Shown here: positions 36,748-47,974 of the stretch, in pieces
Numbering within the stretch: the first letter of the stretch is position 1
Layout of the letters: every line of letters starts with the position of its first letter
NCBI GenBank assembly: GCA_001403775.1
Contig: CYUG01000011.1
Span: 418,547-482,546, forward strand
Direction: 5' to 3'
DNA: 64,000 bases
Source of the DNA: Dermabacter indicis
GTDB lineage: Bacteria; Actinomycetota; Actinomycetes; Actinomycetales; Dermabacteraceae
The notes under the pieces: model-generated
Seen by the model: the letters and a program-made list of their open reading frames with translations, nothing else
Told to the model about the DNA's origin: nothing
Databases searched by the model: none
Made by a program: the position numbers and the translations under genes

Positions 36748-37581
36748 ATGCCCCCTTCGCCCCCTTCACCGAAGTCCCCACCCGCACAGGCACGGCGCGT
36801 GCGTGTCGCGACCTTCAATATTCATCACGGTGCGAATTCCAGAAACGTTCTCAATCTCGAATCGACAGCACGCGCCCTCGAGGCTCTCGAAGCCGATGTC
36901 ATTGGCCTGCAGGAGGTCGATCGCTTCTTTGGTACGCGTTCAGATTTCGTGGATCAGGCGGCATGGCTTGCGGATCGACTCGACATGCACGCGCAGTTCG
37001 CGCCCACGATTGATCTGGATCCTTCGCGGCGTTCGGTCGAGCGAGTAGGGATCAGTACGCGCCGCCAGTACGGGATCGCGGTGCTCTCTCGCCTCCCGAT
37101 TCTCGAGTCGCACATGGCTCGTCTTCCCGAGAATCGCCTTATCGAGCGTCGGGCGGTGCTTCGTACCCGCATCGACGCGGAAGGCGTGCCGTTCTCGTTT
37201 TCGGTGACGCACCTCGCTCTCGGCCCCGCGAGGGCTCGCCGCGCGCAGTTCCGGGCCGCGCGCGAGGAGGCCTTCTCAGGCAAGGAGCCCGCGGTCCTCG
37301 TTGGTGATCTTAATGCCGCGCCCTCCCAGGTACGCGATTACGCGGTTTTCACGAAAGGGCTCATCGACGTGTGGGCAGCAAAGCATCGGCTCCCCCTCGC
37401 GAAGCGCTTTCTCGGCCGTACGAATCCGGTGCTCCCCCTCCCCGCGAGACGCATCGATTACATTCTCGCAAGTCGCGATATTCGGCCTATCTCGGCGAAG
37501 ACCCATCGCACGCACGCCTCGGATCATCTACCGGTCGTCGCCGAACTCGAGATCCCGCACGCAGATCCGGCCCCAGAGTAG
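36748..37581 (+). CDS. Endonuclease/exonuclease/phosphatase family protein
   Basis: A 277-residue EEP-fold phosphoesterase. Metal and catalytic motifs are in order: RVATFNIHHG, IGLQEVDRF, VTHLALG, VGDLNAAPS and ASDHLPVVAEL. The substrate could be DNA, an inositol phosphate or a phospholipid head group. No signal peptide or membrane segment is visible. A proline-rich start (MPPSPPSPKSPP) may mean the true start is later. It lies upstream of the helicase gene by 34 bases; each has its own leaderless-type start. Confidence 0.85.
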   Translation: MPPSPPSPKSPPAQARRVRVATFNIHHGANSRNVLNLESTARALEALEADVIGLQEVDRFFGTRSDFVDQAAWLADRLDMHAQFAPTIDLDPSRRSVERVGISTRRQYGIAVLSRLPILESHMARLPENRLIERRAVLRTRIDAEGVPFSFSVTHLALGPARARRAQFRAAREEAFSGKEPAVLVGDLNAAPSQVRDYAVFTKGLIDVWAAKHRLPLAKRFLGRTNPVLPLPARRIDYILASRDIRPISAKTHRTHASDHLPVVAELEIPHADPAPE

Positions 37582-37603
37582 CCGCCGGCCCTGCCCGGGC
37601 TGA

Positions 37604-37609
37604 CACAAT
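37604..37609 (+). promoter_or_regulatory. Candidate -10 of leaderless helicase gene
   Basis: CACAAT, six bases before the ATG at 37616, with no ribosome-binding site. Confidence 0.35.
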
Positions 37610-37615
37610 GGGGGC

Positions 37616-40171
37616 ATGCCACTTCTTCACGACTTTCTCCCCCAAGACTCGAGCGAAGATGCGATCGCCGAGGGCTTTATCGCGGCACAAGCCGAGGTAG
37701 GGCGCACGCTCTACCCCCACCAGGAAGAGGCCCTCCTCGCGATTGCTGCGGGTGATCATGTGATCGCCGCGACTCCCACGGGATCGGGGAAGACGACGAT
37801 TGCCTACGCCGCGCTTTACGCTGCGATGGCGCGGGGAGAAACGGCGTACTACACGGCCCCCATCAAGGCGCTCGTGAGCGAGAAGTTCTTCGAGATCGTC
37901 TCGATGTTCGGCGCGCAGTCCGTGGGAATGATGACGGGCGATTCCTCGGTCAACCACGAAGCGCCGATCATCGTGTGCACGGCGGAAATCCTCGCTAATC
38001 ACGCCCTTCGCGAAGGCGATACAAGCGAGATCGGCCTCGTCGTCATGGATGAGTTCCATTTCTATGACGATTCGCAGCGCGGCTGGGCATGGCAGGTCCC
38101 CCTCATCGAACTCCCCCGCACACAATTCGTTCTTATGAGCGCAACCCTGGGCGACGTGAGTTTCTTCGAGAAGGATCTCGAAGAGCGCACGAGCCGAAGC
38201 GTAAGCACGATCGCGAACGCCGAGCGCCCGGTCCCCCTCGACTTCCGCTGGGCCACGACTGACCTTCCCGAGACGATCAAAGAAATCCTCGAAAACCGCG
38301 ATGCACCCGTGTACATCGTGCACTTCACGCAAAAAGACGCCCTCGAGCAGGCACAGCACCTTCTCGGCACGAAGATCCTCACGCGCGAGGAAAAAGACAA
38401 GATCCGCGACCTCATCGGTGACTTCCGATTCTCACGCGGCTTCGGCACGATCCTTTCGAAGCTCGTGCGCGAGGGTATCGGAGTACACCACGCGGGCATG
38501 CTCCCGAAGTATCGCCGCCTCGTGGAGAGGCTCGCCCAATCGGGCCTTCTGAAGGTCATTGCCGGCACCGACACGCTCGGTGTCGGCATCAACGTCCCCA
38601 TCCGCACGGTCCTCATGACATCTCTCGCGAAGTTTGATGGCCGCCGCCAGCGCCTTCTCAACACGCGAGAATTCCTCCAGATCGCCGGCCGCGCTGGGCG
38701 CGCTGGCTTCGATACCGTGGGGCACGTCGTCGTCCAGGCCCCGGAATGGGCCGTCGAGTTCGAAAAGGAAAAGGAGCGCTTCACCAAGCGAGCCGAAAGC
38801 GGATCGAAGCCCAACAACGCGAAGAAAAAGCTGCGCGAGCCGAAGATGAGGATCCCCGAGGGCCGGGTGAACTGGACCGAGGAGAATCTGAGGAAGCTTA
38901 GTGAAGAGCAACCGTCGGCGCTGAAACCGCACATGACCATCACGAGCGCTATCCTTCTCGCGCTCATTTCTCGCCCGGGCAGCGCCCTCAGGGCAACTCA
39001 ACATCTCATCGACGAGAGCCACCAGACACGCACGCAGAAGTTCGCGCTCAAGCGCCGCGCCCTCGAACTTTTCCGTGGCCTCAAGGAAGCGGACATCATC
39101 GCGGTGCGTCAGGAACCCGACCATCTTGGCCGCACCGTCACACTCGTCGACGACCTCCAGTGGGACTTCCAGATGAACCAGCCACTCGCAGCGTTCGCGA
39201 TTGCGGCCCTCGACATCCTTGACGAAGATTCCCCGACCCTCACGATGGATTCGGTCTCGATCATTGAGGCGATTCTCGAAGACCCGTTCCAGATCCTCCT
39301 CGCCCAGCAAAATGCCGAAAAGAGCGCCCTGCTCGCCGAGCTCAAGGCCGATGGGGTCGAATACACGGAGCGCATGGCGCGCCTCGACGAGGTCACGTGG
39401 CCGAAACCCCTCGAGGAGGAACTCACGGCGGCACTCGAGATCTACGCAAAAAACCGCCCGTGGATCAGCGTGCACGATCTCTCTCCCAAAAAGATCGTGC
39501 GCGAGTTCTACGAGACGGGTGCGACGTTCAGCGAGTTCGTCTCGCGCTACACGCTCATGCGCTCCGAGGGGATCGTGCTGCGCTACCTGTCCGATGCCTA
39601 CCAGGCCCTGCGGCGCACGCTCCCCGTGGAGCTTCGAACCGACGAACTCGAGGACGTCATCGAGTGGCTCGGGGTCCTCGTGCGTGGTGTCGATTCCTCA
39701 CTGCTTGACGAATGGGAGGCACTTTCGAACCCCGAGGATACCGGCGACGCGGCAAGCGAGGTGCGCCCCGATTCACCGCGATCCCTCAGCGCGCAAACAA
39801 AAGTGCTCACGCAAATGGTGCGCGCCGCCATGTGGCGTCGCGTCGAGGACTTCGCGTTCGAGCGCGAAGAGCAGCTCGGCGAGCTTGACGGTGAAAGCGG
39901 CTGGACCGCCGACCGCTGGGGGGAAGCTATGGACGACTTCTACGACGCCCACGACCACGTTGTCATCGAGGACTTCGCTCGTAAAAGCGAGTACTTGCGC
40001 ATCGAGCGCGAATCAAGGCGCTGGCTCGTGACACAAACGATCGTGGATCCCGAAGGCGACAACGACTTCGTCATGCAGGCGACCGTGGATCTCGAGCAGA
40101 CCGATGAGGAAGGGGAGCTCGCGCTCACCCTCGAGTACGTAGGCGACCTGGTGAAAGCACCGTGGCGGTGA
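37616..40171 (+). CDS. DEAD/DEAH-box helicase with DUF3516
   Basis: An 851-residue superfamily 2 helicase of the Ski2/HelY kind. Walker A is TPTGSGKTT (Lys59), the Walker B variant is VVMDEFHFYDD (145-148), SAT is at 175-177, and motif VI is QIAGRAGRAGFD. A long C-terminal region (roughly 400-850) corresponds to DUF3516, found in actinobacterial helicases. The role is probably RNA or DNA unwinding; the substrate is unknown. The stop overlaps the next gene, a PTS EIIA, by ten bases. Confidence 0.9.
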   Translation: MPLLHDFLPQDSSEDAIAEGFIAAQAEVGRTLYPHQEEALLAIAAGDHVIAATPTGSGKTTIAYAALYAAMARGETAYYTAPIKALVSEKFFEIVSMFGAQSVGMMTGDSSVNHEAPIIVCTAEILANHALREGDTSEIGLVVMDEFHFYDDSQRGWAWQVPLIELPRTQFVLMSATLGDVSFFEKDLEERTSRSVSTIANAERPVPLDFRWATTDLPETIKEILENRDAPVYIVHFTQKDALEQAQHLLGTKILTREEKDKIRDLIGDFRFSRGFGTILSKLVREGIGVHHAGMLPKYRRLVERLAQSGLLKVIAGTDTLGVGINVPIRTVLMTSLAKFDGRRQRLLNTREFLQIAGRAGRAGFDTVGHVVVQAPEWAVEFEKEKERFTKRAESGSKPNNAKKKLREPKMRIPEGRVNWTEENLRKLSEEQPSALKPHMTITSAILLALISRPGSALRATQHLIDESHQTRTQKFALKRRALELFRGLKEADIIAVRQEPDHLGRTVTLVDDLQWDFQMNQPLAAFAIAALDILDEDSPTLTMDSVSIIEAILEDPFQILLAQQNAEKSALLAELKADGVEYTERMARLDEVTWPKPLEEELTAALEIYAKNRPWISVHDLSPKKIVREFYETGATFSEFVSRYTLMRSEGIVLRYLSDAYQALRRTLPVELRTDELEDVIEWLGVLVRGVDSSLLDEWEALSNPEDTGDAASEVRPDSPRSLSAQTKVLTQMVRAAMWRRVEDFAFEREEQLGELDGESGWTADRWGEAMDDFYDAHDHVVIEDFARKSEYLRIERESRRWLVTQTIVDPEGDNDFVMQATVDLEQTDEEGELALTLEYVGDLVKAPWR

Positions 40172-40626
40172 GCGCACCCGTCATCCTCGTCCTCGACGTA
40201 GCGAGGGAAGAGTGCGCGACTTTCGCCGCGCTCGCAGGGGCCGTTGCTACACGCCTTGAGGCGAGCGGCTGCGTGCGCCCCTCCTGGCGCGATGCCGTAA
40301 TCCGACGCGAGGAGCGCTTTCCCACCGGGCTCCCGCTCGAGCCTCCCGTGGCGATCCCCCACGCCGACGGCGAGCATACGGTGAAGGACGGGTTCGTGCT
40401 CACCCGGCTCACCGAGCCGCTCGCGTTTGGTGCGATGGGAGGTGCCGACGCCACCCCGCTTGACGTGCGCCTCGCCGTGTTCATCGCCGCGGGCGCGGGT
40501 ACGAGCCAGGTGGAGGCGCTCGAGAAGCTTCTCGGGGTTCTCGGGGACGAGACCCAGCGAAATAGACTCGAAGTCGGCTCTCCCGAGGAGGCACGCCGCA
40601 CCCTCGACATGCTCCTTAACGCGTAG
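40162..40626 (+). CDS. Orphan PTS EIIA component, fructose/galactitol type
   Basis: A 154-residue EIIA-type-2 domain, normally the His-phosphorylated subunit passing phosphate from HPr to a sugar transporter. The active His is in VAIPHADGEH (residue 73). No EIIB, EIIC or HPr gene is near, so it may complete a distant transporter or act as a regulator. The start (GTG at 40162 or 40168) lies inside the helicase gene, implying coupling. The 3' end overlaps the convergent cimA by 11 bases. Confidence 0.88.
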   Translation: MAVSAPVILVLDVAREECATFAALAGAVATRLEASGCVRPSWRDAVIRREERFPTGLPLEPPVAIPHADGEHTVKDGFVLTRLTEPLAFGAMGGADATPLDVRLAVFIAAGAGTSQVEALEKLLGVLGDETQRNRLEVGSPEEARRTLDMLLNA

Positions 40627-42229
40627 CACCACTCTCGTGCGCGGCTGCCACGCCAAGCTTGTGGAGGCCGTACCAGTATGCGTCGAAGAGCGCCTCCCAC
40701 GAGGCCTCGATGATGTTCGGCCCCACGCCAACCGTCGTAAAGCGCCCAAACGGCGCCTGACTCGTGACGAGGACGCGGGTCGTCGCGTCCGTTCCCTGCT
40801 GTGAGTCGAGGATGCGCACTTTGAAGTCCACGAGGGCGAACGACGCGATCTCGGGGTAGGTATCCATGAGCGCTTCTCGCAGCGCTTTATCGAGCGCATT
40901 CACGGGGCCGTTGCCCTCGGCGATCGTCACGCTGCGGTGATCGGGCGCCGTACCCAGGCGCACGGTCGCTTCCGATTCGAGAGAGTCATCGCGGAACTGA
41001 TGCGACGACGTGCGCCACGACTCGACCTCAACGTAGGTGGGCAAGTCCCCGAGCACGTGGAGCACGAGCATTTCGAAGGAGGCGTCGGCAGCCTCGTAAC
41101 TGTACCCCTCGGCCTCGCGGCCCTTGACCGTCTCCGCGAGCCTCGCAAGAATCGTGTCTTCGCCCGAGAGGTCGTAGCCGAGCTCGCGGCCCTTGAGTTC
41201 GATCGAGGCCTTGCCCGCCATGTCGGAGATGATCATGCGCATGTCGTTGCCCACGACCGTGGGATCCATGTGCTGATACAGGTCGGGATCAACCCGGATC
41301 GCGCTTGCGTGGAGGCCGGCCTTGTGGGCAAAAGCGCTCGCCCCTACGTACGGGGCTCGCGCCGGAGCGGGAATGTTCACGACCTCCGCAATGGCGTGCG
41401 CGATCCGCGTGGCGTCACCGAGCTGCTCGTCCGTCACGAGCGTGCGGCCGAGCTTGAGCTGCAGATTCGCGAGAACCGGAATGAGGTCGGCGTTGCCCGT
41501 GCGTTCACCATAGCCGTTCACGCAGCCCTGCACGTGCACCGCGCCGGCCTCGACGGCGGCGATCGTATTCGCGATCGCACATCCCGAATCGTTGTGCATG
41601 TGGGCGCCAAGGAGATCCGGATCGAGCCCTTCCCCCTCGAGCCGCGCTCGCACATCCGCGTAGATTGCACTGACCTGGTGCGGGAGCATGCCGCCGTTGG
41701 TGTCGCACAAAATCACCATCGCAGCCCCCGCGCGCAAGGCCTCGGCCACAGCCCTTACCGCGTAGTCGGCGTCGAAAGCATAACCATCGAAGAAATGCTC
41801 GGCATCGATAAACACCTCGCGGTCGCACCCGCGAAGGAACTCGATGCTCTCGCGTACCATCGCGAGGTTCTCCTCGGCGCTCGTGCGAAGCGCCGCCTCA
41901 ACGTGCCGCAGATCAGCTTTCGCGACGAGCGTGACCGTCGGGGCACCCGAATCCACGAGCGCCTGCAGCTGAGGGTCGTCCTTCGCCACGGAATCCTTTT
42001 TGCGGGTCGCACCGAATGCCGCGAGGCGCGCATTCGCGAGCGAAAGCTCGCGTGTGGCACGCGCGAAGAACTCGGTGTCCTTCGGGACCGCGCCTGGCCA
42101 GCCACCCTCGATGTAGGTCACGCCGAGCTCGTCGAGGAGCCTCGCAACCTGGAGCTTGTCCTCAACACTCAGCGTGAGGCCCTCCTGCTGGGAGCCGTCG
42201 CGAAGAGTCGTGTCGTAGAGGTGAAACAC
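40616..42229 (-). CDS. cimA: (R)-citramalate synthase
   Basis: Condenses pyruvate and acetyl-CoA to citramalate, giving 2-oxobutyrate for isoleucine without threonine deaminase. The 537 residues have LYDTTLRDGSQQEG, YIEGGWPGAVPKD (typical of CimA rather than LeuA), the metal motif GAHMHNDSGCA and a C-terminal LeuA-type allosteric domain. GTG at 42229 has GGAGG eight bases upstream; the frame runs on to 42388 without support. It follows ilvE by 41 bases. Citramalate versus isopropylmalate activity is inferred from sequence. Confidence 0.88.
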   Translation of the reverse strand: MFHLYDTTLRDGSQQEGLTLSVEDKLQVARLLDELGVTYIEGGWPGAVPKDTEFFARATRELSLANARLAAFGATRKKDSVAKDDPQLQALVDSGAPTVTLVAKADLRHVEAALRTSAEENLAMVRESIEFLRGCDREVFIDAEHFFDGYAFDADYAVRAVAEALRAGAAMVILCDTNGGMLPHQVSAIYADVRARLEGEGLDPDLLGAHMHNDSGCAIANTIAAVEAGAVHVQGCVNGYGERTGNADLIPVLANLQLKLGRTLVTDEQLGDATRIAHAIAEVVNIPAPARAPYVGASAFAHKAGLHASAIRVDPDLYQHMDPTVVGNDMRMIISDMAGKASIELKGRELGYDLSGEDTILARLAETVKGREAEGYSYEAADASFEMLVLHVLGDLPTYVEVESWRTSSHQFRDDSLESEATVRLGTAPDHRSVTIAEGNGPVNALDKALREALMDTYPEIASFALVDFKVRILDSQQGTDATTRVLVTSQAPFGRFTTVGVGPNIIEASWEALFDAYWYGLHKLGVAAAHESGATR

Positions 42230-42270
42230 TGCCGTGGCCTCCGGGTGGTGCAGAAAACGAGAACGGTGAA

Positions 42271-43353
42271 CTAGACGAGGCGCGTGAGCCAGCCGTGGCG
42301 ATCTTCGACACGGCCGTACTGGATACCCGTGAGCTCCTCGCGAAGCGCCATGGTGACGTCGCCACTTCCGCCATCGCCGATCGTCCACGTCGACTTTTCG
42401 TCGCGCAGCTCACCGATCGGGTTGATCACCGCGGCGGTGCCGCACGCGAACATCTCGGTGACACGACCGTCGGCGATATCGGCCGTGAGATTCGCATAGT
42501 TGACGGGCTCTTCGCTCGGGCGAAGTCCGCGATCGGCCGCAAGGGTGAGGATCGAATCGCGCGTCACACCCGGGAGGATCGAGCCCGTGAGGGTCGGGGT
42601 GACGATGCGGCCATCGGAGTACACCACGAAGATGTTCATGCCCGAGAGCTCGTCGATGTTCGTGTGGGTCTCCGAGTCGAGGAACATCACCTCGTCGGCG
42701 CCCTTCTCGGCCGCTTCGTACTTGCCTTGAAGCGAACTCGCGTAGTTGCCGCCACACTTCGCGAAGCCCGTGCCGCCGCGCCCCGCGCGCGCCGCAAGCG
42801 GCGAGACCCACACGACGAGCGGCTGAATCCCACGCGGGAAGTAGTTGCCCGCGGGCGAGGCGATCACGTAGTAGTCGACGGTGTGTGCGGCGCGCACGCC
42901 GAGGAAGTTTTCCGAGGCGAACATAAAGGGGCGGAGGTAGAGGCTCGTTTCGCCGCCCTCCGGAACCCAGGGTTCATCCGCGCTCACGACACCGCGAAGC
43001 GACGCGAGAAAATCCTCGGTCGAGATCTCGGGGAGGGCGAGACGCCGCGCCGAATTCTGAATGCGCGCGGCATTCTTCTCGGGACGGAAGGTCCACACGC
43101 TACCGTCGGCGTGGCGGAAAGCCTTGAGACCCTCGAAAATCTCCTGGGCGTAGTGAAACACCGCCGCGGCGGGTTCAAGCGAAAGGGGGCCGTACGGGAG
43201 GATCTCCCCCTCGCCCCACCCTTCGGCTTCGGTCCAGCGCTGGTGGGCCATGTAGTCGGTGAAGTTGTCACCGAATCCAGGGTCCTTGAGAATCCGCTCG
43301 CGCTCTTCGCTCGAGTTTCGACGCGGAGCCGAACTTGCGCGGTACTCACCCAT
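42271..43353 (-). CDS. ilvE: Branched-chain amino-acid aminotransferase
   Basis: PLP enzyme performing the last step of Val, Ile and Leu synthesis. The 360 residues include the PLP-binding Lys in GTGFAKCGGNYASSL, the substrate loop MFASENFLG and the C-terminal ACGTAAVINPIGEL typical of fold-type IV aminotransferases. ATG with GAGAGG about 11 bases upstream. It lies between leuB and cimA on the same strand (43 and 41 bases). Confidence 0.96.
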   Translation of the reverse strand: MGEYRASSAPRRNSSEERERILKDPGFGDNFTDYMAHQRWTEAEGWGEGEILPYGPLSLEPAAAVFHYAQEIFEGLKAFRHADGSVWTFRPEKNAARIQNSARRLALPEISTEDFLASLRGVVSADEPWVPEGGETSLYLRPFMFASENFLGVRAAHTVDYYVIASPAGNYFPRGIQPLVVWVSPLAARAGRGGTGFAKCGGNYASSLQGKYEAAEKGADEVMFLDSETHTNIDELSGMNIFVVYSDGRIVTPTLTGSILPGVTRDSILTLAADRGLRPSEEPVNYANLTADIADGRVTEMFACGTAAVINPIGELRDEKSTWTIGDGGSGDVTMALREELTGIQYGRVEDRHGWLTRLV

Positions 43354-43396
43354 GGGTTGTCTTTCCTCTCACATGCTTTCCGTGGATTCCCCCAGT

Positions 43397-44452
43397 TTAC
43401 GAGGCCGCGCTCCCCTTTTCTCGCACAGCCTTCGCAATCGCGTCCCCAACCTCGACGCACGTGCGCGTCGAGCCCGGATTGTTCGCGAGGTCTTCCGTCA
43501 CGGCTTCACGGACCTTGCGCGCAGCATCGTCCTCGCCAATCGACTCGAGAAGGAGGGCAACCGAGAGGATCGTTGCGGCGGGATTCGCAATGCCCTTGCC
43601 CGCGATATCCGGGGCGCTCCCGTGCACGGGCTCGAACATCGAGGGGAACTCGCCCGACGGGTTGAGGTTGCCGGAAGCCGAAAGCCCGATTCCGCCCGAG
43701 ATCGCACCAGCGAGGTCGGTGATGATGTCGCCGAAGAGGTTGTCGGTGACGATCACGTCGAAGCGCGAGGGGCCCTGCACGAGATAGATCATCATCGCGT
43801 CGATGTGCGAGTAATCAACCTCGACCTCGGGGTATTCCGCGGCGACCTCGTCCACGACGCGTTTCCACAGGCGCCCCGCGTGCACGAGAACATTGTGCTT
43901 GTGCACGAGCGTGAGCTTCTTTCGACGCTTCTTGGCGAGGTCGAACGCATAGCGCACGACGCGCTCGACACCGTGGGCGGTGTTGATCGAGACCTCGGTT
44001 GCGACCTCGTGCGCCCCGCCTTCGCGAAGAGAACCGCCAGCACCGACGTACGCACCCTCGGTTCCCTCGCGCACGACGACGAAGTTGACGTCTCCGGGGT
44101 TCGAGAGCGGAGAATCGACGTGCGGGAAGAGGGTCGTGGGGCGGAGGTTCACATAGTGCTCGAACGCAAAACGCAGCTTGAGCAAGAGCCCCCGCTCGAG
44201 TACGCCCGAGGGCACGCTCGGGTGTCCGACAGCGCCTAGCAAGAGGGCGTCGTGGCGCTTGAGCGCCTCGAGATCGGCGTCCGTGAGGGTCTCGCCGGTC
44301 TCGTGCCAGCGGCTCGCTCCGAGATCGTAGTCGGTCGTGACGAGGTCACGCCCCGTGCCTTCGAGCGCCGCCCGAAGAACCTTGAGGCCCTCGGGAACGA
44401 CCTCCTGCCCGATCCCATCTCCGGGAATGACGGCAAGGTCGAGTGTGCTCAT
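43397..44452 (-). CDS. leuB: 3-isopropylmalate dehydrogenase
   Basis: NAD-dependent oxidative decarboxylation of 3-isopropylmalate (leucine pathway). The 351 residues include [13 protein letters not shown], a substrate loop RPTTLF, HKHNVL and [15 protein letters not shown]. The closely related citramalate-derived 3-methylmalate reaction may also be handled here. ATG at 44452 with AAGGAG five bases upstream; an upstream frame extension to 44557 has no support. It follows ilvC by 50 bases. Confidence 0.95.
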   Translation of the reverse strand: MSTLDLAVIPGDGIGQEVVPEGLKVLRAALEGTGRDLVTTDYDLGASRWHETGETLTDADLEALKRHDALLLGAVGHPSVPSGVLERGLLLKLRFAFEHYVNLRPTTLFPHVDSPLSNPGDVNFVVVREGTEGAYVGAGGSLREGGAHEVATEVSINTAHGVERVVRYAFDLAKKRRKKLTLVHKHNVLVHAGRLWKRVVDEVAAEYPEVEVDYSHIDAMMIYLVQGPSRFDVIVTDNLFGDIITDLAGAISGGIGLSASGNLNPSGEFPSMFEPVHGSAPDIAGKGIANPAATILSVALLLESIGEDDAARKVREAVTEDLANNPGSTRTCVEVGDAIAKAVREKGSAAS

Positions 44453-44502
44453 GGTTTCTCCTTCGGTGACGCTAGTGATGTGACACGGGGCGAGACTGCG
44501 GA

Positions 44503-45594
<1,092 letters not shown>

Positions 45595-45612
45595 TTACTT
45601 TGTGGATACGTG

Positions 45613-45625
45613 TCTCATATTGAGA
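45613..45625. promoter_or_regulatory. Perfect palindrome upstream of ilvC
   Basis: TCTCA-TAT-TGAGA, 79 bases before the ilvC start, in a gap with few other features. It looks like an operator. Whether the LtbR-type regulator or another protein binds is unknown. It differs in half-site spacing from the site at 24480. Confidence 0.4.
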
Positions 45626-45627
45626 AA

Positions 45628-45651
45628 CGACGCTTGGCGAGCAACCGTCGG
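45628..45651. repeat. Dispersed palindrome, degraded copy
   Basis: CGACG ... CGTCG arms around CTTGGCGAGCAAC with the right arm reading GCAACCGTCGGC, matching the family seen at 48122-48155. It lies 11 bases downstream of the ilvN stop and may act as its terminator-like hairpin. Confidence 0.45.
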
Positions 45652-45662
45652 CCCCTCAATCC

Positions 45663-46193
45663 TTAGCCGAGGAGCGCACGATCAGTGATCGAGCGTGGGC
45701 CGCGGCCGATCGCGACCGCACCCGACTTGACGATCTCCTTGACCCCGAACTGTTCGAGCATCGAAAGCATCGCCGAAAGCTTGTCGGCCGACCCCGTCGC
45801 CTCGATCGTGACCGAGTCGGAGGCCGCATCGACAACCTTCGCACGGAACATCTGCACGATCTCGAGCACGGATGTGCGGGTCTGATTATTCGCCTTGACC
45901 TTCACGAGCACGAGCTCACGCTCGACCGACTGGCGCGGCTCGAGCTGGACGATCTTGAGCACGTTCACGAGCTTATTGAGCTGCTTCGTGATCTGCTCGA
46001 GAGGCATCTGGTCGACCTCGACGACAACCGTGATGCGCGAGATCCCCTCGTGCTCCGTCGGGCCCACGGCAAGGGAAGCAATGTTGTACCCGCGCCGCGC
46101 GAAGAGTGCCGAGACGCGCGTGAGCACACCGGGCTTATTCTCCACGAGGACGGAAAGCGTGTGGTTCTTTTCCGGGTCGCGCGAAAAGTCCAT
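45663..46193 (-). CDS. ilvN: Acetolactate synthase small (regulatory) subunit
   Basis: Regulatory subunit of acetohydroxyacid synthase, binding valine for feedback inhibition through an N-terminal ACT domain (TLSVLVENKPGVLTRVSALFA, residues about 12-32) and a C-terminal dimer domain. It is 176 residues. ATG at 46193 is two bases after the ilvB stop with AGGGAG inside the ilvB end, so ilvB and ilvN are coupled. An upstream in-frame ATG at 46280 is unlikely. Confidence 0.95.
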   Translation of the reverse strand: MDFSRDPEKNHTLSVLVENKPGVLTRVSALFARRGYNIASLAVGPTEHEGISRITVVVEVDQMPLEQITKQLNKLVNVLKIVQLEPRQSVERELVLVKVKANNQTRTSVLEIVQMFRAKVVDAASDSVTIEATGSADKLSAMLSMLEQFGVKEIVKSGAVAIGRGPRSITDRALLG

Positions 46194-46195
46194 GA

Positions 46196-47950
46196 TCAGA
46201 TCTCCCTCTCCCATTCGGGCGTCATGCCCTGCGCGATTTGAATCTCGTCGTTGCTCACGCCCGCGGGGACCATGGGCCACACCATCGCGTCGGCGCTCAC
46301 CTGGAAGTCCACAACTACGGGGCGGTCGTTGATCGCCATCGCGTCGTTGATCACGCTGTCGATGTCGTCGTCGCGCTCACAGCGCAGCCCCACGGCGCCG
46401 TAGGCCTCGGCAAGCTTCACGAAATCGGGAATGCGACGCGTGCCGTGCCCCGTGTTGAGGTCGGTGTTGGAGAAACGCTGGTCGTAGAACAGGTTTTGCC
46501 ACTGGCGCACCATGCCGAGCGAGGAGTTGTTGATGACCGCGACCTTGACGGGGATGTCGTTGAGCACGCATGTCGCGAGCTCCTGGTTCGTCATCTGGAA
46601 GCAGCCATCACCATCAATCGACCACACGACCTTGCCCGGCTGGCCAACCTTCGCACCCATCGCGGCGGGCAGTGAGTAGCCCATGGTGCCGAGGCCCCCC
46701 GAGTTGATCCACGAGTACGGCTCCTCGAAGTCGATGAACTGGCTCGACCACATTTGATGCTGGCCAACGCCGGCAACGAAAATCGACTCGGGACCACTGA
46801 TCGCACTAATGCGCGAGATGACATGCTGCGGCGCCGTGAAACCATCGGCCGTCGCGGTCCACCCGAGCGGGTAGTTCTCGCGAAGCCCCTTCATGAGCTG
46901 CCACCAGACCTCGTAGTCGCGCGGGTCATCCTCGGCAAGGCGCTCGTTGAGTTCGGCATGGAGTGCGCGCGCCACGTCGGCGGCGTCGCCCACGATCGGG
47001 ACGTCCGCGACGCAATTCTTCGAGATCTCCGCCGGGTCAATATCGGCGTGCACAACCTTCGCGCCGGGGGCGAACGAATCGAGGCGGCCCGTCACACGGT
47101 CATCGAAGCGTGCACCGAGCGCAATGATGAGGTCACTTCGCTGAAGCGAGGCCACGGCCGCAACGTCGCCGTGCATGCCGGGCATGCCGAGGTGCTGCGG
47201 GTGCGAATCGGGAAGCGCGCCGCGTGCCATGAGGGTCGTCACGAACGGCGCGTTCGCCGCTTCGACGAGCGCTCGCACGTCTTGGCTTGCATGAGAGCGA
47301 AGCACGCCGCCGCCGAGGAGGAACACGGGCCTCTTTGCGTGAATAAGCAGGTCAACGGCTTCGCGAATCTTCTTGCCGTTGGGGCGGCCGGGGACGCGAT
47401 AGCCGGGGAGACTCAGCTCCTCGGGCCACTCGAACACGGTCTCCGCCTGCTGCGCGTCCTTCGTGACATCCACGAGCACCACGCCCGGCCGACCGGTCGA
47501 AGCGATATGGAAGGCCTGCTTGATCGCGAGCGGAATCTCCTCCGCATTCTTCACGAGGATGTTGTGTTTCGTGACGGGCATCGTCATACCCACGATGTCG
47601 GCTTCCTGGAACGCGTCCGTACCGATGAAGTTCGAGCCCACCTGGCCGGTGATGACGACCATGGGGATCGAGTCCATTTGCGCATCCGCAATCGCGGTGA
47701 TGAGGTTCGTCGCGCCGGGCCCCGAGGTCGCGATACAGACACCGACCTTCCCGGTCGCGTGGGCGTACCCGCTCGCCGCATGCCCCGCGCCCTGCTCGTG
47801 GCGTACGAGGATGTGCCGTAGGCGCTTCGCATCGAGTAGCGGATCGTAGGTGGGCAAAATAGCGCCGCCCGGGAGGCCGAAGACGACCTCCACTCCCGCC
47901 GCCTCGAGCGACATAATGAGCGACTGCGCTCCCGTGACCGTTTCAGCCAT
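46196..47950 (-). CDS. ilvB: Acetolactate synthase large subunit
   Basis: Thiamine-diphosphate enzyme condensing two pyruvates (Val/Leu) or pyruvate with 2-oxobutyrate (Ile). The 584 residues include [12 protein letters not shown] near the N-terminus (catalytic Glu region in [15 protein letters not shown]), an FAD-binding middle domain and the ThDP/Mg motif [18 protein letters not shown] with GGAGG four bases upstream. Expression is probably attenuated by the leader peptide and hairpins at 47975-48070. Confidence 0.97.
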   Translation of the reverse strand: MAETVTGAQSLIMSLEAAGVEVVFGLPGGAILPTYDPLLDAKRLRHILVRHEQGAGHAASGYAHATGKVGVCIATSGPGATNLITAIADAQMDSIPMVVITGQVGSNFIGTDAFQEADIVGMTMPVTKHNILVKNAEEIPLAIKQAFHIASTGRPGVVLVDVTKDAQQAETVFEWPEELSLPGYRVPGRPNGKKIREAVDLLIHAKRPVFLLGGGVLRSHASQDVRALVEAANAPFVTTLMARGALPDSHPQHLGMPGMHGDVAAVASLQRSDLIIALGARFDDRVTGRLDSFAPGAKVVHADIDPAEISKNCVADVPIVGDAADVARALHAELNERLAEDDPRDYEVWWQLMKGLRENYPLGWTATADGFTAPQHVISRISAISGPESIFVAGVGQHQMWSSQFIDFEEPYSWINSGGLGTMGYSLPAAMGAKVGQPGKVVWSIDGDGCFQMTNQELATCVLNDIPVKVAVINNSSLGMVRQWQNLFYDQRFSNTDLNTGHGTRRIPDFVKLAEAYGAVGLRCERDDDIDSVINDAMAINDRPVVVDFQVSADAMVWPMVPAGVSNDEIQIAQGMTPEWEREI

Positions 47951-47974
47951 GACGCCTCCAACTATTGACTGACG

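Noticed and set aside
40937..42274. 445-codon plus-strand frame opposite cimA
   Set aside because: Shadow of cimA; no family resemblance.
42295..43665. 456-codon plus-strand frame opposite ilvE
   Set aside because: Shadow of ilvE, and continues into leuB without any start-site support.
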